A stretch of DNA of 64,000 nt, taken from NCBI RefSeq assembly GCF_002812955.1, contig NZ_PFXK01000006.1:1-64000 (forward strand), written 5' to 3'. The translations under genes were made by a program, and so were the position numbers. The notes beneath the pieces were generated by a model that saw nothing but the letters and a program-made list of their open reading frames with translations, was not told the DNA's origin and made no database searches. Of the stretch, positions 41,801-50,222 are shown one piece after another (positions within the stretch are counted from its first letter, which is position 1; each line of letters starts with the position of its first letter). Source of the stretch: Vibrio sp. HA2012. GTDB lineage: Bacteria; Pseudomonadota; Gammaproteobacteria; Enterobacterales; Vibrionaceae.

Positions 41801-42414
41801 AACCACAGATGAAGTCCGTCACTCTGGCGTTTACCGGGGCATCCGGTGCACCTTATGGTTTGAGATTGCTGGAATGCCTGCTGGCTGCTGATTATCAGGT
41901 ATTTTTGCTGATCTCTTCTGCTGCCAGAGTGGTACTGGCAGCAGAGGAAGGATTTCAGCTTCCAGCAGGAATCGATGCAGCAAAAGCCGTACTGGTTGAA
42001 CGTCTGGGATGTCACCCGGACAGGCTTATAGTGTGTGGCAAAGAAGAATGGTTTTCTCCGGTAGCTTCCGGCAGCGCTGCACCGAAACAGATGGTCATTT
42101 GTCCTTGTTCTGCCGGCAGTGTGGCTGCCATTGCCCATGGTATGTCAGATAATCTGATCGAACGGGCTGCTGATGTTGTGATCAAAGAGCGTGGACAACT
42201 GTTGCTGGTGGTACGGGAAACACCTCTATCTGCAATTCATCTGGAAAATATGCATAAGTTATCGACGTTAGGGGTCACTATTATGCCGGCAGCTCCGGGG
42301 TTCTATCATCAGCCGCAGAGTATTGAGGATCTGGTGGATTTTATGGTGGCTCGCATTCTGGAACATCTGGGGATTGAGCAGGAACTGGTTCCCTGTTGGG
42401 GATACTCAAAGTAG
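41797..42414 (+). CDS. ubiX: Flavin prenyltransferase UbiX
   Basis: Makes prenylated FMN, the cofactor of the UbiD decarboxylase in ubiquinone synthesis. 205 aa. The flavoprotein motif is [14 protein letters not shown]; the later parts include [26 protein letters not shown] and the prenyl-phosphate site region [15 protein letters not shown] 41797 overlaps the mpl stop codon by 4 nt; a second in-frame ATG 12 nt later would give the family start [10 protein letters not shown]. Co-transcription with mpl is likely. Confidence 0.93.
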   Translation: MKPQMKSVTLAFTGASGAPYGLRLLECLLAADYQVFLLISSAARVVLAAEEGFQLPAGIDAAKAVLVERLGCHPDRLIVCGKEEWFSPVASGSAAPKQMVICPCSAGSVAAIAHGMSDNLIERAADVVIKERGQLLLVVRETPLSAIHLENMHKLSTLGVTIMPAAPGFYHQPQSIEDLVDFMVARILEHLGIEQELVPCWGYSK

Positions 42415-42472
42415 TAACAGACTGAATTTCTTTCTTCTTACATAAATAAAGATTACAATTTTCGTTCTTAAT

Positions 42473-42567
42473 ACTCATCGGGGTGCTGGTGTAATCACTG
42501 GCTGAGATTGGGCTTGTGCCCGGAACCCGTAGACCTGAACCAGATAATACTGGCGTAGGAATTGAGT
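42473..42567 (+). promoter_or_regulatory. TPP riboswitch (THI element)
   Basis: All signature parts are present in order: ACTCATCGGGGTGC, GGCTGAGATTGG, the variable stem GGGCTTGTGCCC, ACCCGTAGACCTGAACCAG and AATACTGGCGTAGGAATTGAGT. P1 pairs ACTCA (42473-42477) with TGAGT (42563-42567). It precedes the thiamine transporter operon, which it would switch off when thiamine pyrophosphate is plentiful. Confidence 0.96.
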
Positions 42568-42590
42568 CAGGATACCTGCCCAAAACTATC

Positions 42591-42629
42591 CTCCTCAAGC
42601 CTGTGCCGCTCATAATAACAAGGAGAGCG
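42591..42629 (+). promoter_or_regulatory. Expression platform of the TPP riboswitch
   Basis: CTCCT (42591-42595) can pair with the ribosome-binding site AGGAG (42621-42625), and a short stem CGCTC/GAGCG (42607-42611 with 42625-42629) also involves it. No T-run terminator is present. Control at translation initiation by hiding the thiB ribosome-binding site is therefore the likely mechanism. Confidence 0.55.
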
Positions 42630-42633
42630 ACCA

Positions 42634-43623
42634 GTGAAATTGTTACCTTTAACACCGTTGGCATTAGCCGTTTCATTTTCTGCCGTTGCGGCAGAGAACT
42701 CTTTAACCGTTTATACTTATGACTCATTTGCTTCCGACTGGGGGCCCGGTCCTGCTATTGAAAAGGCATTCGAGGCTGAGTGTGGTTGTGACCTGAAATT
42801 TGTTGCACTGGATGATGGTGTTTCAATTCTGAACCGGTTACGGCTGGAAGGTGCTTCGACTCAGGCTGATATTGTTTTAGGTCTGGATAATAACCTGATA
42901 GAAGAAGCGAAAAATACAGGGTTGCTGGATATGCACGGTATTGATACAGCATTACTGAGTGTTCCCGGTGGCTGGAAAGATGAGACATTTGTTCCGTATG
43001 ATTACGGATATTTTGCTTTTGTATACAACAAACAAAAGCTGGTTAATCCGCCGAAGAGCCTGAAAGAGTTAGTGGAACAGCGTGATGATCTCAAAGTGAT
43101 TTATCAGGATCCCAGAACCTCAACGCCAGGACAAGGTCTACTATTGTGGATGAAATCGGTCTATGGAGATAAGGCGGCAGAAGCGTGGAAACAACTGGCG
43201 GATAAAACAGTGACCGTTACTAAAGGCTGGTCTGAGGCTTATTCCATGTTCCTGAAAGGGGAGTCAGATTTGGTACTGTCGTACACTACTTCTCCTGCTT
43301 ATCATTTGATTGCTGAAAACGATGACAACTATGCGGCGGCGGATTTTGCTGAAGGGCACTACATTCAGGTTGAAGTGGCGGCGAAAGTAAAAGGCGGTCA
43401 GAATCCAGAGCTGGCGGACCAGTTTATGCGCTTTATGCTGAGTGATACGTTCCAGTCAGCGATGCCAACAGGTAACTGGATGTATCCGGTGACGGACGTA
43501 GCATTGCCGAAAGGGTTTGATACTCTGACTGTGCCATCAAGGGCATTGTCGTTCCGTGCAGACAACGTAGCACAAAACCGCAGAAACTGGATCCGTGAAT
43601 GGCAGAGTGCACTGGTAGAGTAA
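42634..43623 (+). CDS. thiB: Thiamine-binding periplasmic protein
   Basis: Solute-binding component of the ThiBPQ importer, which takes up thiamine and its phosphates. 329 aa with a signal peptide (cleavage after AVAA). The mature protein begins ENSLTVYTYDSFASDWGPGP, a ThiB signature, and includes VPYDYGYFAFVYNKQKL and TYTTSPAYH-like ligand-site segments. GTG start with AAGGAG 8 nt upstream. First gene of thiBPQ. Confidence 0.95.
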   Translation: MKLLPLTPLALAVSFSAVAAENSLTVYTYDSFASDWGPGPAIEKAFEAECGCDLKFVALDDGVSILNRLRLEGASTQADIVLGLDNNLIEEAKNTGLLDMHGIDTALLSVPGGWKDETFVPYDYGYFAFVYNKQKLVNPPKSLKELVEQRDDLKVIYQDPRTSTPGQGLLLWMKSVYGDKAAEAWKQLADKTVTVTKGWSEAYSMFLKGESDLVLSYTTSPAYHLIAENDDNYAAADFAEGHYIQVEVAAKVKGGQNPELADQFMRFMLSDTFQSAMPTGNWMYPVTDVALPKGFDTLTVPSRALSFRADNVAQNRRNWIREWQSALVE

Positions 43624-43644
43624 GAGTCAGAAGTAAGACCTGCT

Positions 43645-45234
43645 ATGAATAAGACCCCAAAAACCGGACTGATTATCGCTGTTATTATTCTGGCTTTTGT
43701 GGGAGCGGCTTTGGGGGCATTGTTGTTTTATGCTCCTGATCTGAATGTTTCTATTATATTGTCGGATCCATACTATCGACATGTTACCAGCTTCAGTTTC
43801 TTTCAGGCTTTTCTCTCGACCCTGATCAGTGTCGGGTTGGCTGTGCCTGTGGGGCATGCTCTGTCACGCCGGAATTTTAGGGGAAAGCCTCTGCTGCTGA
43901 GACTCTTTTCTATGACGCTGGTGTTACCGGTTCTGGTGGGTATTTTTGGCCTGCTGGCACTGTATGGAAACAGTGGCTTGCTGAGTCAGTTTTACCAGTG
44001 GCTGGGCAGTGAGCTGCCTTTCTCTATCTACGGTCTTAATGGCATTCTGCTGGCACATGTCTTTTTTAATCTGCCTTACGCCAGTCGTTTATTGTTACAA
44101 TCCCTGGAAGGAATACCGCAGGAGCAGCATAAGCTTTGTGCCCATCTGGGGATGAGCCACTGGCACAAATTTCGCTGGGTGGAATGGCCACGTCTGCGTC
44201 AGCAGCTTCCACATGTCTGCGGACTGGTATTTATGCTCTGTTTTACCAGCTTTGCAACGGTCATGGCTCTGGGGGGCGGACCAAAATCCACTACGATTGA
44301 ATTGGCTGTTTATCAGGCGATTAAGTTTGATTTTGATTTGCAGTCCGGGGCTGTTCTGGCGCTGTGGCAGATGTTGTTGTGCAGCTTGCTGGTGTTTAGT
44401 CTGCAGAAATTGACCAAGCCTTTACCGGCGACGGTGAATAGTGCCGAATATAGTGCTGTATTGAGCCGGGATAATGGTAAGTCTCGTTGCTGGGACTTTG
44501 GCTGGATTGGTTTGAGTGTGTTACTGGTTCTTCCGCCGTTGCTTATTGTATTGTTAAATGGAGTGAATCATCAGACAGTGGCAGTCTTGACGAATGACGG
44601 TTTCTGGACTGCACTGGCCGCTTCTCTGAGAGTGGCATTACTGGCTGCGGTGATTGCTGTTTCTGCTGGTATGGCTGTTTTATGGTCCAGCCGGATACTG
44701 CGTATGAATGAGAAAGTAGCCAGTGCGGACAGAATTGAATTGATTGGCACCATTATTTTGGTCACGCCGGGGCTGGTGATCAGTACCGGGCTGTTTCTAT
44801 TATTACGCAATGTGACGAATGTATTCAGTCTGGCAGTGGTAATTGTGATAGCAGTGAACGCTCTGATGGCGTTACCTTATGTTATAAAAACGCTGGCTCA
44901 ACCGATGTTGCAACTGGGGCAGCAATATCACCTGCTGTGCTCTTGTCTTGGCATCCGGGGCTGGAACCGTCTGCGGCTTATCGAGTGGCGCGCACTGAGA
45001 AAACCATTTGCTCATGCTTTTGCTGTCAGTTTTATGCTCTCTATGGGAGATTTAAGTGCTATCGCTTTGTTCGGCAGTCAGGATTTTCGTACTTTGCCGT
45101 TGTATCTGTACCAGTTGCTGGGGAGCTATCAGATGGAGGCAGCAGCCGTAGTCTCTTTATGCATGCTGTTGATTAACGTAAGCTGTTTTACCTTGATTGA
45201 GAAACTATTTACCCGTAGCAGGAAGACCCTATAG
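43645..45234 (+). CDS. thiP: Thiamine ABC transporter permease
   Basis: Inner-membrane permease with two fused halves, 529 aa and about twelve transmembrane segments. Each half carries a cytoplasmic coupling segment that contacts ThiQ (for example LGMSHWHKFRWVEWPRLRQQ and its counterpart LGIRGWNRLRLIEWRALRKP). Members of the family pair as a single fused permease with two ATPases. Its stop codon shares one base with the thiQ start. Confidence 0.95.
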   Translation: MNKTPKTGLIIAVIILAFVGAALGALLFYAPDLNVSIILSDPYYRHVTSFSFFQAFLSTLISVGLAVPVGHALSRRNFRGKPLLLRLFSMTLVLPVLVGIFGLLALYGNSGLLSQFYQWLGSELPFSIYGLNGILLAHVFFNLPYASRLLLQSLEGIPQEQHKLCAHLGMSHWHKFRWVEWPRLRQQLPHVCGLVFMLCFTSFATVMALGGGPKSTTIELAVYQAIKFDFDLQSGAVLALWQMLLCSLLVFSLQKLTKPLPATVNSAEYSAVLSRDNGKSRCWDFGWIGLSVLLVLPPLLIVLLNGVNHQTVAVLTNDGFWTALAASLRVALLAAVIAVSAGMAVLWSSRILRMNEKVASADRIELIGTIILVTPGLVISTGLFLLLRNVTNVFSLAVVIVIAVNALMALPYVIKTLAQPMLQLGQQYHLLCSCLGIRGWNRLRLIEWRALRKPFAHAFAVSFMLSMGDLSAIALFGSQDFRTLPLYLYQLLGSYQMEAAAVVSLCMLLINVSCFTLIEKLFTRSRKTL

Positions 45235-45938
45235 TGTTAGATATCCAAGCAGTTAGCTACCGTTATCACGAAGAAGAATTCCGCTTTGATCTGTCAGTGA
45301 AGCAGGGCTCTATTACCGCGTTGATGGGTCCCAGCGGTGCCGGAAAATCGACACTTCTTGCTCTGATTGCTGGATTTATTCAGCCACATCAGGGGGATAT
45401 CCTGTTTAATGGGGAGTCTCTGCTGGGGGATGAACCTTACCAAAGACCATTTTCTATCCTGTTTCAGGAGCATAATCTGTTTACCCATTTGACGGTCAGA
45501 GAAAATATCGGTCTGGGGCTGAATCCGGGATTGAAACTGAGCGCAGAGCAGAAGCAGCAGATAGAGTATGCTGCTGAACAAGTTGGGGTTGAAGGTTTTT
45601 TAGATCGTTTACCGGATCAGCTTTCTGGTGGTCAGAAGCAGCGGGTTTCTCTGGCGCGCTGTTTTGTTCAGCCTCATCCTGTCTGGTTGCTGGATGAGCC
45701 TTTTTCTGCACTGGATCCTATCCTGCGTGAAGAAATGTTGGCACTGGTTAAACGACTGGCTAATGAGCGAGGGATTACTGTGGTGATGGTGACCCACCAT
45801 ATCAGTGATGCCAGAGCGATAGCCAGCGATTTTATTTTTATGGCACAGGGAGAGGTGTTGGTCAGAGATTCGGTGGATAAGCTGCATTCCACTCACCCTG
45901 ACATAGCGCTAAGTACTTTTGTCAGGGCGGGGGAGTGA
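45234..45938 (+). CDS. thiQ: Thiamine ABC transporter ATP-binding protein
   Basis: ATPase of the ThiBPQ importer, 234 aa. Walker A GPSGAGKSTL, Q-loop ILFQEHNLF, signature LSGGQKQRVSLAR, Walker B VWLLDEPFSALD and the switch His in MVTHHISDA are all intact. GTG start overlapping the thiP stop codon by one base, with AGGAAGA upstream. It faces the methyltransferase gene of the aryl polyene cluster across 27 nt. Confidence 0.95.
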   Translation: MLDIQAVSYRYHEEEFRFDLSVKQGSITALMGPSGAGKSTLLALIAGFIQPHQGDILFNGESLLGDEPYQRPFSILFQEHNLFTHLTVRENIGLGLNPGLKLSAEQKQQIEYAAEQVGVEGFLDRLPDQLSGGQKQRVSLARCFVQPHPVWLLDEPFSALDPILREEMLALVKRLANERGITVVMVTHHISDARAIASDFIFMAQGEVLVRDSVDKLHSTHPDIALSTFVRAGE

Positions 45939-45965
45939 TATCTGGAAGTCAGCCAGAATAAAAAA

Positions 45966-47033
45966 TCAATTCGCTTTTAATTTCAGCAGAGTATGTCCCA
46001 GACCGATATTGTCGGTACGTTCTTCAATCTCGAAACCAGCTTCTTTGACTATCTCAATAAAGTCATCGCTGCGGTAGAAGCGGCTGTTGCCGTTGGCTAG
46101 GCAGGTGAAGTAAAGCGAGGTGGCGTTCAGGCTGTAGGAAGCTGCATCATATTTCTGACTGTCCCAGAACAGTTCCAGAATATAAACAGCTGCCTCTTTT
46201 TTCATGGTTCGACGGACGTTTTTCAGAATATTCAGTATTTCCATTGGGGAAAAGCAATCCAGAAACTGACTCATCCACCATACGTCCGCTCCTTCCGGCA
46301 GTATTTGTGACGGATCAAGCATATTGGCAGAGTGACCACTGATTCTGCCTGCAAAACCATTGGCTTTGGCATTTTTCATCGCCATTTCAAGCTGTTGTGG
46401 TAGGTCAACAATAGTGATTTTTACATCGCTATCATAGTTACAACATTGAATTGCCCATTTTCCGGTGTTACCACCAATATCAACCAGGGATTTTGGTTTT
46501 TCCTTAAATACGGTTTCTAGAAGAATAGGGAAAGAACGATCGGAATAAAAATGGTCGAAGGCAAACCAGCTTTCTTTGGCTTTTTTCGGAAGCTGTGACA
46601 ACCCCTGATAGATGGTTTCCCAGTCCCCCAGTTCTTTCAGACCTGCCGGTGTACCGGTTTGGATAGCTTCTGTCAGATGCATCATGGCGGCATAGCAGAC
46701 ATCGGCAGTGAAATCTAAATTAGCATTGGTCATACCGTCATGCAGTAAAAAGTGACCAAGATTAGCAAGTATATAATTAGGTTTATTCCACAACACAATA
46801 TGTGCACTGAGAGCCATATCCAGTAACACTTTGACACCATATTCGGATACGCCTGTTGCAGTAGATAGTTCTTCGGCAGAAATACCTGCAGTACCGGCTG
46901 TATCCAGTTCTTTTAAGATGCCTAAATCTCGCAATGTCCGAGCCGTATGGAAGACGACAGGTGCAAACGAGAGTTTTTGAGCTTCAGTTTTTGCCTCAAA
47001 GGCATTAAATGGATCTTCTTTATATTGTGACAC
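45966..47033 (-). CDS. SAM-dependent O-methyltransferase, APE-cluster type
   Basis: A 355-aa class I methyltransferase resembling plant/fungal-type O-methyltransferases: an N-terminal winged-helix dimerisation part (about 20-110, AEELSTATGVSEYGVKVLLDMAL), then the SAM-binding motif LVDIGGNTGKWAI at about 186-198 and ITIVDLPQQLEMA, and LDCFSPMEILNILKNVRRTM. In this setting the likely job is methylation of the aryl head hydroxyl of the polyene. GTG start at 47033 with AGG about 8 nt upstream. It forms the left edge of the cluster and is transcribed against thiQ. Confidence 0.8.
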   Translation of the reverse strand: MSQYKEDPFNAFEAKTEAQKLSFAPVVFHTARTLRDLGILKELDTAGTAGISAEELSTATGVSEYGVKVLLDMALSAHIVLWNKPNYILANLGHFLLHDGMTNANLDFTADVCYAAMMHLTEAIQTGTPAGLKELGDWETIYQGLSQLPKKAKESWFAFDHFYSDRSFPILLETVFKEKPKSLVDIGGNTGKWAIQCCNYDSDVKITIVDLPQQLEMAMKNAKANGFAGRISGHSANMLDPSQILPEGADVWWMSQFLDCFSPMEILNILKNVRRTMKKEAAVYILELFWDSQKYDAASYSLNATSLYFTCLANGNSRFYRSDDFIEIVKEAGFEIEERTDNIGLGHTLLKLKAN

Positions 47034-47077
47034 GGAATAACCTAACTATATTAATAAAATGTTATATGCAGAGGTGA

Positions 47078-47470
47078 TTATTTGCTTGCAGCAATTCTGC
47101 TTAATTCTCTTTTGATATCCTGATTTAAGGTATTGATCCATTTGTTGTAGTTACGGTGGATATTACCTGAGTTATATTTTAGGTTAGCAGAGTTAACATA
47201 AATCAGAGAGTAGTATTTTGCAGTGTATGGAATTTTGATTACAGCATGGTGAGAACGAACATATATTTCAGCGGTCATTTCATCTTTGTTAACATCTTTA
47301 ATCATCCATTTACGGGCTTCTGCCGCTGCGATGATGGCTTGTTTAACTTCTTTCTTTTGTAGTTCATAAGCGACTGGGGTATCCTCAATGTTCATAACAG
47401 GCTGAATGCGATTACAACCAGCCAGTATAAGAATAAAGATGAAAGATGTGATAATTTTAAGCAATTTCAT
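47078..47470 (-). CDS. Small lipoprotein at the APE cluster, unknown function
   Basis: A 130-aa predicted lipoprotein: basic MKLLK, a hydrophobic core and lipobox LAGC at residue 19. The mature part is basic and helix/strand-mixed, with AAAEARKWMIKDVNKDEMTAEIY and IKIPYTAKYYSLIYVNSANLKYN; it resembles small uncharacterised lipoproteins often found in APE clusters. Residue 2 after Cys is Asn, so outer-membrane sorting is expected. It is in line with the methyltransferase gene and divergent from the main operon. Confidence 0.75.
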   Translation of the reverse strand: MKLLKIITSFIFILILAGCNRIQPVMNIEDTPVAYELQKKEVKQAIIAAAEARKWMIKDVNKDEMTAEIYVRSHHAVIKIPYTAKYYSLIYVNSANLKYNSGNIHRNYNKWINTLNQDIKRELSRIAASK

Positions 47471-47486
47471 ATTAAGCCTCTATTGA

Positions 47487-47517
47487 TTGACGTTAGTATA
47501 TTAAGCTGTCTTAGTAT
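47487..47517 (+). promoter_or_regulatory. Candidate promoter of the main APE operon
   Basis: TTGACG (47487-47492) and TAGTAT (47512-47517) are separated by 19 nt, longer than ideal, in the 77-nt divergent gap. The minus-strand promoter of the lipoprotein/methyltransferase pair must also lie here. Confidence 0.3.
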
Positions 47518-47547
47518 TCAGGTGGTTAGGGAAAAAATCAACAATCT

Positions 47548-48309
47548 ATGTCTAAAAAAATTTTCAGCTTAAATATAGCCCTTAATGACTGGTATGCCTT
47601 ATCACAAGGTTTGAACCAAAAAAGTGACTGGCAAAACTGGAGTGAATCAAGTGCGTTTCTGGGGGAGCAAAAGTTACCGGTACACCTTATTCCTGCGATG
47701 ATGAGGCGGAGAATGAGTATGTTGAGTAAACTGGCAACACAAGTTGCACTTCAGTTGCTGGAAGAAAACTGTATTGATTATATGATATTTTCCAGTCGAC
47801 ACGGTGAGCTGCACCGGACAGTTGAGCTGCTGACAAATATCTTATCCGGAGAGGATGCATCCCCCATGGCTTTTTCTCAGTCGGTACATAACACTGCTGC
47901 AGGGTTAACTACGATTGCAGCGAAACAAACGTTGCCGGTTACCTCTATTGCTGCCGGAGAAGACACATTTCATCAGGCGTTGGTTGAAGCTTATGCTTAT
48001 CTGTCTGACAATCAAACTGCAAAGGTAATGGTGGTTGATTTCGATGAACCTTTACCTGCGGTTTATGCTCAGTTTGAAGATAAGCAGTTTACCGGTTACG
48101 CTGTCGGTTATATCTTATCTTCTCCTGACAGGAACACTGAGTCTTTTTGTGTTTCTTGCAACACTCCGTCTGGAAGGACTTCTTCTTTACTCCCTCAGTC
48201 TGTCACAGTACTCCGGCATTTATTGGAAGGAGGGGAGCAGTGGGACATCCCGTCAGGGCGTTTTTCCTGGGGATGGCTGAAGTCTTCAGCAGCCAGCGGA
48301 ATAGATTAG
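47548..48309 (+). CDS. apeC: Chain-length-factor-like ketosynthase homologue of the APE cluster
   Basis: A 253-aa protein that covers only the N-terminal half of a beta-ketoacyl synthase. The segment where ketosynthases carry the nucleophilic Cys reads TSIAAGEDTFHQAL, without Cys, and SQSVHNTAAG precedes it. A Cys-less partner that heterodimerises with a true ketosynthase and sets chain length is the role established for ApeC-type proteins. First gene of the rightward operon. No strong ribosome-binding site (GGGAAAA is about 13 nt upstream). The symbol follows cluster order. Confidence 0.78.
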   Translation: MSKKIFSLNIALNDWYALSQGLNQKSDWQNWSESSAFLGEQKLPVHLIPAMMRRRMSMLSKLATQVALQLLEENCIDYMIFSSRHGELHRTVELLTNILSGEDASPMAFSQSVHNTAAGLTTIAAKQTLPVTSIAAGEDTFHQALVEAYAYLSDNQTAKVMVVDFDEPLPAVYAQFEDKQFTGYAVGYILSSPDRNTESFCVSCNTPSGRTSSLLPQSVTVLRHLLEGGEQWDIPSGRFSWGWLKSSAASGID

Positions 48310-48318
48310 ATTATTGTA

Positions 48319-49080
48319 ATGGTTATAGTGATGCACTTGTTCAGGTACGGACGAATTCTGAGTACAGGTTTTTGTTTCTTTCTGTTTGGTTTTGGTGGAT
48401 TAATTCTTAGCTTTATTGTTATTCCATTGATAAAGCTTTTTACACCCGATGAAAAAAAATGTAGTTATCGTGTTCAATTTATAATCCATATTGCGTTTGA
48501 TTTATTTTGTAAGATTATGAAATTATCTCAGGCGATGGATTATAAAATCATTGGTGAAGAATTACTTAGAGAGGAAAAAAGTAGCCTTATAATTGCGAAT
48601 CATCCTAGTTTAATTGATTATGTTTTAATCGCTTCAAAACTAAAGCAGTGCGATTGTTTGGTAAAAGCAGCATTATGGCAAAACCCATTTATTAAGAAAA
48701 TTGTACAAGCTGCCGGATATATTCCCAATAAAGATCCTGAAGATCTTATTCATATCTGTGAGAGTAAATTTGCTGATGGGAACGTATTGCTGATTTTTCC
48801 GGAAGGTACAAGAACAACTCCGGGAGCAAAAAATAAGCTACAAAGAGGGGCTGCGCAGATTGCGGTAAAGACCAATACGGATATTCGGGTGATTCATATC
48901 TCTGTTGAGCCTACTTTTTTGACTAAACAGATGAAATGGTATCAGGTTCCGGCAAAGAAACCCTTTTTCCGTGTTGAAGTAAAAGGTAGAATTGAGGTTG
49001 AACCATTTATCAATAATAGCGACTCGCTGACGTTAGCGGTCAGAAGACTGACCAAACATCTTGAAACAGTTATCTATTGA
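48319..49080 (+). CDS. apeD: PlsC-type lysophospholipid acyltransferase
   Basis: A 253-aa membrane acyltransferase. A hydrophobic N-terminal segment (about 12-38) precedes the catalytic HX4D motif NHPSLID and the substrate motif FPEGTRT. It would acylate a glycerol or sugar carrier of the polyene, or the polyene itself. The first ATG (48319) and a second one at 48331 are both possible; neither has a clear ribosome-binding site. The gene is visibly more A/T-rich than those downstream. Confidence 0.83.
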   Translation: MVIVMHLFRYGRILSTGFCFFLFGFGGLILSFIVIPLIKLFTPDEKKCSYRVQFIIHIAFDLFCKIMKLSQAMDYKIIGEELLREEKSSLIIANHPSLIDYVLIASKLKQCDCLVKAALWQNPFIKKIVQAAGYIPNKDPEDLIHICESKFADGNVLLIFPEGTRTTPGAKNKLQRGAAQIAVKTNTDIRVIHISVEPTFLTKQMKWYQVPAKKPFFRVEVKGRIEVEPFINNSDSLTLAVRRLTKHLETVIY

Positions 49081-49120
49081 TAAAAATAAAATTAAGCATG
49101 TGAAAAATAAGTAGGTAAAT

Positions 49121-49378
49121 GTGGAAGCATTACATAACGAAATAAAAGAACTTATCATTGATGCTCTTAATCTTGAAGACATTCAGGTCGACGATATTGA
49201 TACTGATGCGCCACTTTTTGGTGATGGTCTTGGTCTGGATTCTATCGATGCACTTGAACTTGGTTTAGCGATCAAGAAGAAATATGGCATTGTTATCGAT
49301 TCAGATGACAGTAAGACCCGTGAACATTTTGCTTCTGTTGCCAGTCTGGCAGCGTATGTTTCATCTCAAACCTCTTAA
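49121..49378 (+). CDS. apeE: Acyl carrier protein 1 of the APE cluster
   Basis: An 85-aa carrier protein. The phosphopantetheine attachment Ser is in GLDSIDALEL; helix I and the acidic helix II are standard, and a KTREHFASVASLAAYV end is typical of such dedicated carriers. It starts at GTG 49121. Paired with a second carrier 14 nt downstream; in APE systems one carrier takes the starter and the other the growing chain. Confidence 0.87.
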   Translation: MEALHNEIKELIIDALNLEDIQVDDIDTDAPLFGDGLGLDSIDALELGLAIKKKYGIVIDSDDSKTREHFASVASLAAYVSSQTS

Positions 49379-49392
49379 TACTGAACAGAATT

Positions 49393-49650
49393 ATGACTGA
49401 TATCACTAAAGAAAAAGTACAGAGCCAGGTCACTGATGCGCTGGTTGAATTATTTGAAATTGATGCAGCAGATATCGTACCTGACGCTCATCTTTATCAG
49501 GATCTTGATTTAGACAGTATTGATGCGGTTGATTTGGTTGTCCATTTGCAGAACGTGACCGGAAAGAAGATCAAGCCGGATGAGTTTAAGCAGGTTCGGA
49601 CAGTTCAGGATGTTGTTGATTCTGTTTATGAGCTGTTAAAGGCGGAGTAA
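49393..49650 (+). CDS. apeF: Acyl carrier protein 2 of the APE cluster
   Basis: An 85-aa carrier protein with attachment Ser in DLDSIDAVDLVV and a C-terminal FKQVRTVQDVVDSVYELL. It shares little beyond the core motif with the carrier just upstream, so the two are not a recent duplication. Its stop codon shares one base with the next start (TAATG). Confidence 0.87.
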   Translation: MTDITKEKVQSQVTDALVELFEIDAADIVPDAHLYQDLDLDSIDAVDLVVHLQNVTGKKIKPDEFKQVRTVQDVVDSVYELLKAE

Positions 49651-50222
49651 TGCGATTGCTGGCTGCTTTGTCAGCATTTTTGCTACTGGCTTACCCCTTT
49701 GTTGTCTATTTGGGGATAGAAAGATTTGGTCTTCAGTCGGTGGCTATTGTTCTGGCCGTTCTTTTTCTTTCTCGGCTCTTTTTTGGGAATAAGTCGGGTG
49801 TTAACGAGCTGAAATATCTGGCTTGGTTAACCGGAAGTATCGGAGTTGTTTTGCTGAGTCTCGGCTATCTGTTTAACCAGATAGGGTGGCTGACGTATTA
49901 TCCGGTAATTGTGAATGTCTGCTTGTTTTTGCTGTTTTTTTCCAGCCTGAAAAAGAAACAGACACTGGTCGAGAGACTGGCTCGGATCCAGCAGCCGGAT
50001 TTACCCGATAGTGGTGTAATCTATACCAGAAAAGTGACAAAAGTCTGGTGCTGTTTCTTTATTATAAATGGTTCAATCGCTCTTACGACCTGCTTTCTTT
50101 CGATGGAAATATGGACGTTATACAATGGCCTGATCAGTTACCTGGCAATGGGAACCCTGTTTATCATTGAGTATTTAGTCAGGCTTCGTGTACAGAAAAA
50201 ACAGAATAATAACGTTATATGA
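49650..50222 (+). CDS. apeG: Integral membrane protein of the APE cluster
   Basis: A 190-aa protein with about five or six hydrophobic segments (for example LLAALSAFLLLAYPFVVYLG and SIGVVLLSLGYLF) and a basic loop SSLKKKQTLVERLARIQQPD. It resembles the COG4648 family that travels with APE clusters. The biochemical role is unknown; a scaffold or transport role at the inner membrane is a guess. ATG overlaps the upstream stop codon by one base, and its end overlaps apeH by 4 nt. Confidence 0.8.
   Translation: MRLLAALSAFLLLAYPFVVYLGIERFGLQSVAIVLAVLFLSRLFFGNKSGVNELKYLAWLTGSIGVVLLSLGYLFNQIGWLTYYPVIVNVCLFLLFFSSLKKKQTLVERLARIQQPDLPDSGVIYTRKVTKVWCCFFIINGSIALTTCFLSMEIWTLYNGLISYLAMGTLFIIEYLVRLRVQKKQNNNVI

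Noticed and set aside
45944..45960. A hairpin between thiQ and the methyltransferase gene as a terminator
   Set aside because: The stem is 5 bp and the following run is A, not T, on the plus strand; on the minus strand the T-run precedes the stem.
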